Source: Bacteroides sp.
Lineage (GTDB): Bacteria > Bacteroidota > Bacteroidia > Bacteroidales > Muribaculaceae
Length of the DNA: 64,000 nucleotides
Assembly: GCA_023665145.1 (NCBI GenBank)
Contig: JAMPEM010000003.1
Location: 1 to 64,000, forward strand
Reading direction: 5' to 3'
Position numbers and translations under genes: made by a program. Below the pieces are notes generated by a model. That model had not been told where the DNA came from and did not search any database. It saw only the letters and a program-made list of their open reading frames with translations. Every line of letters starts with the position of its first letter. The stretch's first letter is position 1. This document shows, piece by piece, positions 1-6,793 of the stretch.

Positions 1-392
1 ACTAAATGTGTACTTAATGGGAAAAATAATCAAAATCGAGCAAAATTGCCGAAACTTCAAAATGCGCTAACTAACTGATAATACTACTATTTACTTATAT
101 CCATTTCTATCTGTTTTCTACTGATTGAGTTATTCGCTGCTTTGACTGGCTCTCTACCCGGTAGCGGACCAAAACTTCATTTCTTTCTACCATAGTCTTC
201 ATTTTGCGGAACTTTTTGTTATGCCTTTATGATAACTAAAGTCCCCGGTTTTTCCAACTATGGTGGCCTACTTTTGGAATAGAACGACTGGTCTACTTTT
301 AAATTATTATTGACAATAAAACGCCGTCATCTGCGATTTCGTTAAGAATTCCCTTAAAAATGGTAAATCTAAAGTCCGAAATTAATTGTTAT
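1..392. other. Gene-free stretch at the left edge
   Basis: I find no coding frame, RNA gene or clear repeat here. The segment is AT-rich. The phrase GGTCTACTTTT near 291 and the similar GGCCTACTTTT near 267 form a short imperfect direct repeat, which could be the worn end of a mobile element, but nothing else supports that. Confidence 0.4.
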
Positions 393-423
393 TTTGCAGT
401 ATGAAATCGACGTAGTCGCTTTG
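393..423 (+). promoter_or_regulatory. Probable Bacteroidetes-type promoter for the hydrolase gene
   Basis: A TTTG at 393-396 is followed after 19 bases by TCGCTTTG at 416-423. This fits the Bacteroidetes -33/-7 pattern (TTTG, then TAnnTTTG) except for the first two bases of the -7 box. It lies 20 bases before the start codon at 444. Confidence 0.45.
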
Positions 424-443
424 CACCTATAAAAAATTTTACA

Positions 444-1520
444 ATGGCAAAGAAAACAATTATCTTATCCACCGCATTTGCACTGTGTACATTGACAGCA
501 AATTCTCAGAATATGAACAACCCGAATACAAACACATCTCTCGCTCCGATTGAAAAGTTGGAGCTGACACAGGAATGGGATAAAGTTTTCCCAAAGAGTG
601 ATAAGGTTGACCACAAAAAGGTTACCTTCGTAAACCGATACGGCATCACGCTCGCTGCCGACATGTACACGCCCAAAGGTGCAACGGAAAAGCTCCCGGC
701 AATTGCTATAAGCGGTCCCTTTGGTGCTGTAAAGGAACAATCAAGCGGCCTGTACGCACAGCAACTTGCAGAGCGCGGTTTCCTCACTATCGCTTTCGAC
801 CCCTCATTCACAGGTGAGAGCGGAGGTATGCCTCGTCGTGTGGCCTCTCCCGACATCAACACGGAAGATTTCTCCGCAGCCGTTGATTTCCTGATGGTGC
901 AGCCCAATGTTGATACCAATCGAGTTGGAATACTTGGCGTATGTGGCTGGGGAGGAATTGCAATAGAAGCCGCCATAAACGACCCACGCATCAAAGCGAC
1001 TGTTGCATCCACCATGTACGACATGACTCGTGTGGCGGCAAAAGGATATTTTGATGCAGACAATTCGACTGAAAAGCGCAATGCTCAAAGAGCTGCAATG
1101 GCTGCACAACGAACCATTGACTATGCAAACGGGACGTATCAACGTGCAGGCGGTGTCGTTGATCCATTGCCCGAGGACGCTCCGCAGTTCGTCAAAGACT
1201 ACTACGCTTACTACAAGACACCGCGTGGATTCCATCCCCGTTCCGGCAACTCTACCGACGGGTGGAACACCACCTCTAACCTTCCATTCATCAACTTCAA
1301 ATTCTTCGAATACGCAGATGAGTTGAAAAATGCCGTTCTGATTGTCCATGGCGATGCTGCCCACTCCTACTATTTCGGCAAAGACACATTTGCCCTATTC
1401 AAAGGCGACAACAAGCAGATGCTCACTGTAAAAGGCGCAAGTCACACAGACCTTTATGACCAAATTGACATCATTCCTTTTGATGAAATCGCAGCTTTTT
1501 ATATCGAATATTTGAAATAA
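444..1520 (+). CDS. Secreted alpha/beta hydrolase, dienelactone-hydrolase type
   Basis: This 358-residue protein begins with a signal peptide (residues 1-21, cleavage after about TANSQ). The alpha/beta-hydrolase fold covers roughly residues 60-358. The nucleophile elbow reads GVCGWG with Cys167 where most esterases carry Ser. Asp304 (in HGDAAH) and His334 (in GASHTD) complete a plausible Cys-Asp-His triad, as in dienelactone hydrolases. The substrate is unknown. The ATG at 444 is supported by the signal peptide and a promoter just upstream. The next genes are an RibD-like relic and a sugar acetyltransferase on the same strand. Proteins of this type often sit beside flavodoxin, cyclophilin-like and CMD genes in Bacteroidales, as here, which suggests a shared but unproven redox or detoxification role. 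Confidence 0.85.
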   Translation: MAKKTIILSTAFALCTLTANSQNMNNPNTNTSLAPIEKLELTQEWDKVFPKSDKVDHKKVTFVNRYGITLAADMYTPKGATEKLPAIAISGPFGAVKEQSSGLYAQQLAERGFLTIAFDPSFTGESGGMPRRVASPDINTEDFSAAVDFLMVQPNVDTNRVGILGVCGWGGIAIEAAINDPRIKATVASTMYDMTRVAAKGYFDADNSTEKRNAQRAAMAAQRTIDYANGTYQRAGGVVDPLPEDAPQFVKDYYAYYKTPRGFHPRSGNSTDGWNTTSNLPFINFKFFEYADELKNAVLIVHGDAAHSYYFGKDTFALFKGDNKQMLTVKGASHTDLYDQIDIIPFDEIAAFYIEYLK

Positions 1521-1545
1521 AAGATATTTTATAAGAATAATTCTT

Positions 1546-1737
1546 ATGAGTAAATCCTATATAATCTGCCACATGTCAGCAAGCATAGATGGTCGTAAAG
1601 GTATGACCGCAGTATCTGACGGTATCAAGACGGACATCAACACACATGATTATAATCCATATCATCTGACATTGGAAAGCGTTGAGAGTTGCGAACAGGA
1701 TACAGTGTGGATTAGATATAAGGTTCTTAATGTTTGA
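1546..1737 (+). pseudogene. Internally deleted dihydrofolate-reductase-like (RibD C-terminal family) relic
   Basis: The 63-codon frame starts with YIICHMSASIDGR, the standard N-terminal strand of RibD-C/dihydrofolate-reductase-family proteins. It ends with HLTLESVE followed by [10 protein letters not shown], the standard last strand of the same family. The roughly 130-150 residues that should lie between are missing; a short linker (about GMTAVSDGIKTDINTHDYN) joins the ends in frame. It cannot form the NADPH-binding fold, so I call it a relic of an in-frame internal deletion. It sits 25 bases after the hydrolase and directly before the acetyltransferase. Confidence 0.7.
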
Positions 1738-1745
1738 AACTTATT

Positions 1746-2306
1746 ATGACTATTGAAAAATTCAGAGAAATGATAGCCAATGGCAAGCCGCTTGAAGGTG
1801 ACGAGATGATTCAATTCATGCGTCACCAGAGCGACTTGTCTCGTAAATTGCAGTTTGAGTTGAACTGCCAATTTCATACACCTGAGGAAATCAGAGAACT
1901 GTTCGGACAGATTACCGAGCAGGAGATGGATGAGAACTTCCGCCTGTTTCCACCGTTTTATACCGATTTCGGACGCAATATCCACATCGGGAAAAATGTG
2001 TTCATCAACTCATGCTGCCACTTTCAGGATCAGGGAGGCATATATATCGGTGACGGCTGTCTGATAGGTCATTGCGTCGTAATGGCCACCCTCAATCATG
2101 ATCATGACCCGGCAAAACGACAAAATCTGCATCACAAGCCGATTAGAATTGGCAATGGGGTGTGGATTGGTGCAAATGTCACCATTACGGCAGGAGTCAC
2201 CATCGGAGACAATGCCATAATAGCTGCCGGTGCTGTCGTGACGAAAGACGTTCCTCCCGACATGATCGTCGGCGGAGTCCCGGCGAAAATCATCAAACAT
2301 ATTTAA
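1746..2306 (+). CDS. Sugar O-acetyltransferase (maltose/galactoside acetyltransferase family)
   Basis: The 186-residue protein has an N-terminal helical cap (about 1-60) followed by a left-handed beta-helix of hexapeptide repeats such as [24 protein letters not shown] and IGDNAI. The region TLNHDHD holds the expected catalytic His of the LacA/Maa family, and VGGVPAKII is the usual C-terminal signature. It should transfer acetyl from acetyl-CoA to a sugar or glycan hydroxyl in the cytoplasm. I chose the ATG at 1746. An in-frame TTG at 1734 would overlap the preceding relic and adds no family sequence. Length is normal. The acceptor sugar cannot be deduced. Confidence 0.85.
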   Translation: MTIEKFREMIANGKPLEGDEMIQFMRHQSDLSRKLQFELNCQFHTPEEIRELFGQITEQEMDENFRLFPPFYTDFGRNIHIGKNVFINSCCHFQDQGGIYIGDGCLIGHCVVMATLNHDHDPAKRQNLHHKPIRIGNGVWIGANVTITAGVTIGDNAIIAAGAVVTKDVPPDMIVGGVPAKIIKHI

Positions 2307-2310
2307 GACT

Positions 2311-2864
2311 ATGAGAACGGTTTTCGCGTTAACTTTATTGGTAATCGGGTCGATTATGATGAATGCACAGACAAAGATTTTACTTACAAACGGTGAAAAG
2401 ACGATACTGCAACACTTGCCGACAACAATGCCACACGTCAACTTGTATCAGAACTTCAAAAGGGTTCAATTTCAATTGATATGAGCGAATATAGCGGCTT
2501 TGAGATGGTAGGGGCTTTGCCTTGGTCTCTGCCTACTGAAAATAAACAAACCGCCACCAATCCGGGAGACATAATGCTATATCAAGGTTACAATATGGTG
2601 ATATTTTATGGCATCAACTCATGGAGTTATACTCCTCTTGGAAAGATCGACGGTGCTACCTCGTCTTCAGTTAAGGACTTTCTTGGAAGCGGCAACATAA
2701 AGCTGACAGTCTCGCTCGATGCCAATTCCGGCATTGATGATATTTATAAAGATACCGGGGAAGATGTTATTTACGCCCTAAAGGGCAACAAAGTGAATCC
2801 ACACCACCTTTCTCCGGGTATTTATATCAAAAACGGCAAAAAGATTTTTGTAAACGAAGATTGA
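2311..2864 (+). pseudogene. Frameshifted cyclophilin-like fold protein (secreted)
   Basis: The gene starts at 2311 with a signal peptide (MRTVFALTLLVIGSIMMNAQ) and enters the cyclophilin-like fold with TKILLTNGEK. The frame then runs into a stop at about 2480. Homologous sequence (TATLADNNATRQLVSEL, then ISIDMSEYSGFEMVGALPWS) resumes in the -1 frame from about 2403 and continues to the stop at 2864. One base therefore seems lost near 2395-2405. The end carries a tail with the pattern IYALKGNK..LSPGIYIKNGKK, like a type A C-terminal sorting region. An ATG at 2481 opens the second part but lacks the first beta strands. No slippery heptamer is visible, so a programmed shift is unlikely. A sequencing error is possible. 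Confidence 0.75.
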
Positions 2865-2875
2865 AATTACAAAAC

Positions 2876-3511
2876 ATGAAAAAATTGATATTAGCATTGA
2901 TTGTAGTAGTGTACGCATTTTCTTTGAGTTCAAAGACTCTTGTGGTGTATTACAGTTATACAAACAACATCGAGCGTGTTGTCAATGAGTTGAAAACGCA
3001 GATTGAATGTGATGTAGTAGAGATAGAGCCTGCCGAAAAGGGGCTTGACTATGCCGCCAACAATTACGCCATTGGCAGCGCACAGATTGCCGCCATTCGC
3101 AACAATCCCAACGATGCGTCATCATATCCCGCCATTGAGCCGGTCAATGTTGACCTGACGCAATATGATACCGTTATCGTAGGCGCACCGCTTTGGTGGA
3201 GCCGGATGGCAGCTCCGTTGCAGACTTTTCTTTTCAACTATGGTCAGCAGATGGCAGGAAAAAATATCGGTGTGATTGCGTCGAGTGCCAGCAGCGACAT
3301 AAGCGGCGTTGTGGCCGACGCAAAACGGCTCATCCCCGACGGAAATTTCCTTGAGCCAAGCCTTTGGATTCGCTCATCCCAAACCTCCAATGCCAAGTCT
3401 CTGATTGAGCAGTGGCTGAAAGATATAGACTATTCCAATCTCACTGCCGGAATTGGAACAATAGACGCTGATGAATACGGCAGGGGGGGGTACAACCATT
3501 TATACTCTTAA
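2876..3511 (+). CDS. Flavodoxin family protein, secreted, truncated by a poly-G tract
   Basis: After a short hydrophobic leader the protein reads TLVVYYSYTNNIERVV, the FMN phosphate-binding loop of long flavodoxins. GAPLWWSRMAAPLQTFL and ASSASSDISG are the other flavin-contact regions. It should be a one- or two-electron carrier, exported to judge by the leader. I chose ATG 2876; an in-frame TTG at 2861 precedes it. The frame ends at 3511, just after eight G at 3483-3490. With seven G it would continue to the stop at 3602 and add about 38 residues with the sequence pattern IYTLNGN..LQTGIYIVNQGGKSTKIKL. That tail ends six bases before the next gene, so it is probably the original C-terminus. 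Confidence 0.8.
   Translation: MKKLILALIVVVYAFSLSSKTLVVYYSYTNNIERVVNELKTQIECDVVEIEPAEKGLDYAANNYAIGSAQIAAIRNNPNDASSYPAIEPVNVDLTQYDTVIVGAPLWWSRMAAPLQTFLFNYGQQMAGKNIGVIASSASSDISGVVADAKRLIPDGNFLEPSLWIRSSQTSNAKSLIEQWLKDIDYSNLTAGIGTIDADEYGRGGYNHLYS
3483..3490 (+). repeat. Poly-G tract of eight in the flavodoxin 3' end
   Basis: Eight consecutive G set the reading frame of the flavodoxin C-terminus. Removing one would bring the downstream sorting-like tail (to 3602) into frame. Homopolymeric G runs are classic slippage sites, but this one could also be a base-calling artefact. Confidence 0.7.
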
Positions 3512-3608
3512 TGGCAATTATGCCGGATCCGACATATCATCATTACAGACCGGGATATACATCGTTAATCAGGGTGGCAAAAGCACCAAAATCAAACTTT
3601 GAAACGTT

Positions 3609-4454
3609 ATGAATAAGATAGCATCAGCATTATTGACCCTTATAATCGCAAGCAATATGGCATACGCACAGAACAACCCGACAAAACTCACTGCCGGGCC
3701 TACAGAAATCAAACAGACCGCCGGTCGCGCCGCTTTGGGTGAGTTCGCTCCCAAATTCGCAGAACTCAACGACAATGTGCTTTTCGGTGAGGTATGGAGC
3801 CGCACCGACAAACTTTCGCTCCGCGACCGCAGCATTGTGACTGTCACCGCCCTTGTAAGCAGCGGCATTATTGACTCATCGCTCACTTATCATCTTCAGG
3901 AGGCGAAGAAAAATGGCGTAACCCGCACTGAGATTGCGGAAATCCTCACCCAAGTGGCTTTCTATGCAGGTTGGCCGAAGGCGTGGGGAGCGTTTCGTCA
4001 GGCCACGGAGGTATGGAAGGACGCTACCGATGCCGCCGACGCCAAAGAGAAATTCGAGCAGGAGATGATATTCCCAATCGGAGAACCCAACACGGCCTAT
4101 GCCAAATATTTCATCGGCAACAGTTATCTCGCTCCGGTATCATCCGAGCAGGTGAAGATAGCCAACGTCACCTTTGAGCCGGGATGCCGCAACAACTGGC
4201 ACATACATCATGCCACAAAAGGCGGTGGCCAGATGCTTGTGGGTGTCGGCGGTCGCGGTTGGTATCAGGAAGAAGGGAAACCTGCCGTTGAGATTCTCCC
4301 CGGCACCGTTATCCACATACCCGCTAACGTCAAGCACTGGCACGGAGCGCAGAAAGACAGTTGGTTTGCCCACCTCGCCTTTGAACTCGACGGCGAAAAC
4401 ACCTCCAACGAATGGCTCGAACCCGTCAGCGACGAAGAATACAACAATCTATGA
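3609..4454 (+). CDS. Secreted CMD-cupin fusion protein
   Basis: A signal peptide (cleavage after MAYAQ) leads into a carboxymuconolactone-decarboxylase-like helical domain (about residues 30-130, with LRDRSIVTVTALVSSG and the conserved YHLQEAKKNGVT). A cupin domain follows (about 155-265), with HIHHATKGGGQMLVGVGGRG and IPANVKHWHGA carrying the likely metal-binding histidines. The CMD half has no CxxC pair, so an AhpD-like peroxidase role is unlikely. CMD-cupin proteins are common in Bacteroides beside flavodoxins and cyclophilin-like proteins, but their reaction is not established to my knowledge. It follows the flavodoxin tail by six bases, so the two were probably one transcription unit. 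Confidence 0.85.
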   Translation: MNKIASALLTLIIASNMAYAQNNPTKLTAGPTEIKQTAGRAALGEFAPKFAELNDNVLFGEVWSRTDKLSLRDRSIVTVTALVSSGIIDSSLTYHLQEAKKNGVTRTEIAEILTQVAFYAGWPKAWGAFRQATEVWKDATDAADAKEKFEQEMIFPIGEPNTAYAKYFIGNSYLAPVSSEQVKIANVTFEPGCRNNWHIHHATKGGGQMLVGVGGRGWYQEEGKPAVEILPGTVIHIPANVKHWHGAQKDSWFAHLAFELDGENTSNEWLEPVSDEEYNNL

Positions 4455-4472
4455 TAGACTGTCAGTGTACCG

Positions 4473-4572
4473 TTACTTCACTTTCTTTCCTACTTGCCGA
4501 CCCCATTGAGCAAGGCTGAGTATGTTAGGAATAATGTTCTCTCCAAGCGATGTGAGACCGGGCCCAACCGAA
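4473..4572 (-). pseudogene. C-terminal scrap of an HxlR-type transcriptional regulator
   Basis: On the minus strand the frame reads GPGLTSLGENIIPNILSLAQW and ends with GRQVGKKVK and a stop at 4473. This matches the C-terminal wing and last helix of HxlR-family winged-helix regulators (LTPLGxxLxPxLxxLxxWG). The N-terminal two thirds, including the recognition helix, are absent. Upstream sequence is out of frame. It is too short to be certain. Confidence 0.45.
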
Positions 4573-4593
4573 ACACAGAATAACGGGTATTAA

Positions 4594-4730
4594 TCATTTC
4601 TTCTTGGTGTATTTTGCTTTGATTATATCGTAGGATTGCCTCACTAGGCCGAGAATTTCTGAGTCGGAGACATCACCTCCAACGCCCATTGCGCATCATT
4701 CTGCCTGTTGGCTTTCTTCATTGGTCTCAT
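4594..4730 (-). pseudogene. Chimeric relic: start of a PNPOx/Nim-like gene joined to the end of an MmcQ/YjbR-like gene
   Basis: Reading leftward from the ATG at 4730, the peptide MRPMKKANRQNDAQWALEV resembles the N-terminus of pyridoxamine-phosphate-oxidase-like (Nim-type) proteins, then stops within 10 codons. In another frame the same stretch continues as GGDVSDSEILGLVRQSYDII, ending KAKYTKKK with a stop at 4594, which looks like the last helix of an MmcQ/YjbR DNA-binding-like protein. A deletion that fused two neighbouring genes explains both halves. The assignment of the first half is less sure than that of the second. Confidence 0.45.
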
Positions 4731-4737
4731 GGCAAAA

Positions 4738-5106
4738 CTAATTCACGGATTTACCAAATGGTAATAACGCCAGTTTCATCAGTTTGAAGTGCTGGATGCC
4801 GAAGGGAATGCCAATAATGGTAATACAGAACAGCAATCCCCACCCAAGATGAGTGAGTGCAATGGGAATGCCACCGACAAACCACCATATTACATTCATT
4901 ATTCCGGCAAGACAACCCGATGGCCAACTATCGTTGCTTATGTCTGTTCCAAACGGCCACAAAGCAAGAATTGCCAGTTTCATGGTCTGGAGTCCGAAGG
5001 GTATGCCAATAATGGTAATCATCATCACCACACTTGATATGGCATATTCAATGGCAATCATCAAACCGCCGAACACGACCCATATTATGTTGAGCAGAAT
5101 GTTCAT
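4738..5106 (-). CDS. YccF domain-containing inner membrane protein
   Basis: The 122-residue protein has the internal duplication typical of YccF (DUF307). The phrase TIIGIPFGLQTMKLAILALWP appears near residue 32 and is echoed by TIIGIPFGIQHFKLMKLALLPFG near residue 96. Hydrophobic segments before each copy (about 5-35 and 63-98) suggest membrane helices. The biochemical role of the family is unknown. The start codon overlaps the stop of the upstream HU gene by four bases, so the two are translationally coupled. Confidence 0.88.
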   Translation of the reverse strand: MNILLNIIWVVFGGLMIAIEYAISSVVMMITIIGIPFGLQTMKLAILALWPFGTDISNDSWPSGCLAGIMNVIWWFVGGIPIALTHLGWGLLFCITIIGIPFGIQHFKLMKLALLPFGKSVN

Positions 5107-5378
5107 TTTGCGACTCCGGCTTTGAAAACTTCGGCGGGTTTGAATGCCGGAATGTTGTGAGCCGGAACTACGATTGTCGTATTCCGGCCGATGTTGCGTG
5201 CAAGTTTCTCCTTGCGCTCCTTTACAATGAAGCTGCCGAAGCCACGGAGGTAAACGTTTTCACCATTGGTGAGGCTGTCTTTGATTGAGGTCATCAGACC
5301 TTCAACTACTGCGAGTACACTTGCTTTTTCGATGCCGGTTGATTTGGCTATCTCTGTTACGATTTCAGCTTTAGTCAT
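5103..5378 (-). CDS. HU family DNA-binding protein
   Basis: At 91 residues it has full HU/IHF length. The signature RGFGSFIVKERKEKLARN lies at about residues 45-62 and the DNA-grasping arm follows, with the PAHNIPAFKPAEVF segment that contains the intercalating proline region. It should bind and bend DNA as a dimer in the nucleoid. It is the first gene of a two-gene unit with yccF. Bacteroidales carry several HU paralogues, and which one this is cannot be told here. Confidence 0.93.
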   Translation of the reverse strand: MTKAEIVTEIAKSTGIEKASVLAVVEGLMTSIKDSLTNGENVYLRGFGSFIVKERKEKLARNIGRNTTIVVPAHNIPAFKPAEVFKAGVAK

Positions 5379-5500
5379 GGTTATTTGATTTTGATTGTTC
5401 GTTTTCGGAGTGCAAAATTAGTGAAAATAACTGATATTAGGAAAAGTACTGATTGCGTCAAACCGGCAACGAAGGGAAAAAGGCTTGTGCCCCTATGTAG

Positions 5501-5966
5501 CGGACCAATTTCGATTGTTCCTTCAAAGATTGGAGGTATGATTCTGAAAATAATCTGATTATTCCATGTGAATATGACCGGATAAAAGTCGCAAAACTCA
5601 ATGTTGATGTTTCGGGAAACTTGGTCCGGTTTGAGATCATGAATAAATGTGTTAAGGACTTATACGAAAATGTGTATAAGTCCAATAATTCTACGAGACT
5701 CCAAAACAAAGAAGAAAAAGAACGTTTTCTATCATACTCCCGGACCAAGGTTACGATGAGACTCTCTACAATCTCATAAATATGCCGGACTTAGATTGGG
5801 AAGCCTACGTGTTCGGGGTTAGAAATATCTGACGCAAAATGATAATGACGAGTCCCTTAACTGTTTCCATATATCCGATTATATCTCTCATAGGCGAATT
5901 CTTGAAGAAGGAGAATACGCTCATTGTTTCATCGATGATTTCTCCGATTTCAAGAAAAATATATGA
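5501..5966 (+). pseudogene. Multiply frameshifted coding relic of unknown family
   Basis: Three adjoining plus-strand segments read like one protein in different frames. Segment one (5501-5779) includes YDSENNLIIPCEYDRIKVAK and VRFEIMNKCVKDLYENVYKS. Segment two (about 5750-5830) reads YDETLYNLINMPDLDWEAYV. Segment three (about 5828-5966) reads SDYISHRRILEEGEYAHCFI and ends FSDFKKNI with a stop. The first part faintly recalls a WG-repeat strand, but I do not recognise the family. No start codon or promoter is evident and a stop at 5498 closes the left side. The open frame on the opposite strand here has poor protein-like composition. Confidence 0.4.
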
Positions 5967-5980
5967 AAGCAACCATTCCA

Positions 5981-5995
5981 GTGTAAATTTTACAC
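5981..5995. promoter_or_regulatory. Inverted-repeat operator upstream of the Nudix regulator
   Basis: GTGTAAATTTTACAC is a perfect 7+1+7 palindrome just upstream of the -33 box of the next gene. A related repeat lies at 6036-6050, on the other side of the promoter. The pair is best read as binding sites for the regulator encoded at 6066 (inference). Confidence 0.65.
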
Positions 5996-6001
5996 AAAAT
6001 A

Positions 6002-6033
6002 TTTGGTGGTTTGGGATTTTCATATTAACTTTG
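6002..6033 (+). promoter_or_regulatory. Promoter of the Nudix regulator and ADP-ribosylglycohydrolase
   Basis: TTTG at 6002-6005 and TAACTTTG at 6026-6033 are separated by 20 bases, an exact Bacteroidetes -33/-7 match. The inverted repeats at 5981-5995 and 6036-6050 bracket it. Confidence 0.75.
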
Positions 6034-6035
6034 CA

Positions 6036-6050
6036 GTGTAATTAATACAC
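6036..6050. promoter_or_regulatory. Second inverted-repeat operator, over the transcription start
   Basis: GTGTAATTAATACAC shares the GTGTA...TACAC arms with the site at 5981-5995. It begins two bases after the -7 box, so a bound protein would block polymerase. Its centre is 55 bp from that of the first site. Confidence 0.65.
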
Positions 6051-6065
6051 AAGAGTAAGGTTGAT

Positions 6066-6758
6066 ATGGAAGAGAATAAATTTTGTTATCGCTATCCGCA
6101 TCCGTCGGTAACTACCGATTGCGTTATATTCGGCTTTGACGGAGAGCATCTTAAAGTTCTATTGGTTAAGAGAGGCGGTGAGCCGTATGCCGGCTGGTGG
6201 GCATTCCCGGGCGGTTTCGTGAAAATTGATGAAAGTGCTGAGGAGGGCGCACTGCGTGAGTTACAGGAAGAGACATCTCTGTCAGCTGCCTACGTTGAGC
6301 AGTTTCATACATACTCCAATCCCGATCGCGACCCCCGTGAACGGGTGATTACGATTGCCTATTATGCGCTTGTAAAAATCAGTGAGGTAAAAGGTGGTGA
6401 CGATGCAAAAGAAGCTCGTTGGTTTGCTCTTGATGAAATTCCCCAGCTGGCATTTGATCATGATGTTATACTCCGCGATGCGATGACTCGTCTGCGCGAA
6501 AGAATCCATTTTCATCCCATCGGTTATGAACTCCTGCCGGAAAAGTTTACCCTCAAGCAGTTGCAGTCGCTCTACGAAGCTGTGCTTGGCATTCGCTTCG
6601 ACCGTCGCAACTTTGCCAAGAAGATGCTGCATCTTGACATCCTCACCCAACTGGATGAGACCATTTGGCCAACGCCAAAACGTGAGGCCAATCTCTACCG
6701 ATTCAACCTCGATAAATACAACGAACTGAAACGTCGCGGTTTCCGTCTCGAATTCTAA
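6066..6758 (+). CDS. Nudix-domain transcriptional regulator, NrtR/AraR type
   Basis: The 230-residue protein has a Nudix domain (about 10-135) and a C-terminal winged-helix domain (about 140-225, including LKQLQSLYEAVLGIRFDRRN). This architecture defines NrtR-like regulators. The Nudix box runs from Gly50 to Leu72: Glu56, Arg64, Glu65, Glu68 and Glu69 are all present, with the final Gly replaced by Ser71. Known relatives bind ADP-ribose or a sugar and then leave their operator. Here the gene has its own promoter flanked by two palindromes, which suggests autoregulation, and the next gene encodes an ADP-ribosylglycohydrolase whose product would be ADP-ribose. Ligand and residual hydrolase activity are inferred, not shown. 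Confidence 0.85.
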   Translation: MEENKFCYRYPHPSVTTDCVIFGFDGEHLKVLLVKRGGEPYAGWWAFPGGFVKIDESAEEGALRELQEETSLSAAYVEQFHTYSNPDRDPRERVITIAYYALVKISEVKGGDDAKEARWFALDEIPQLAFDHDVILRDAMTRLRERIHFHPIGYELLPEKFTLKQLQSLYEAVLGIRFDRRNFAKKMLHLDILTQLDETIWPTPKREANLYRFNLDKYNELKRRGFRLEF

Positions 6759-6793
6759 ATTCTACATTTTACATTCTAAATTCTACCGTCACC

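Noticed and set aside
1..300. Possible end of an insertion sequence at the left edge
   Set aside because: Only a weak GGYCTACTTTT direct repeat is present. No transposase frame or inverted terminal repeat is visible.
506..1081. 191-codon minus-strand frame opposite the hydrolase
   Set aside because: The sense frame has a signal peptide and a catalytic triad. The antisense has neither a start signal nor recognisable content.
2395..2405. Programmed -1 frameshift in the cyclophilin-like gene
   Set aside because: No slippery heptamer or downstream structure is evident. A plain indel or sequencing error is simpler.
5458..5748. 96-codon minus-strand frame between the HU gene and the Nudix regulator
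   Set aside because: The plus strand gives more protein-like peptides over the same stretch. The minus frame is rich in Ser, Phe and Arg without pattern.
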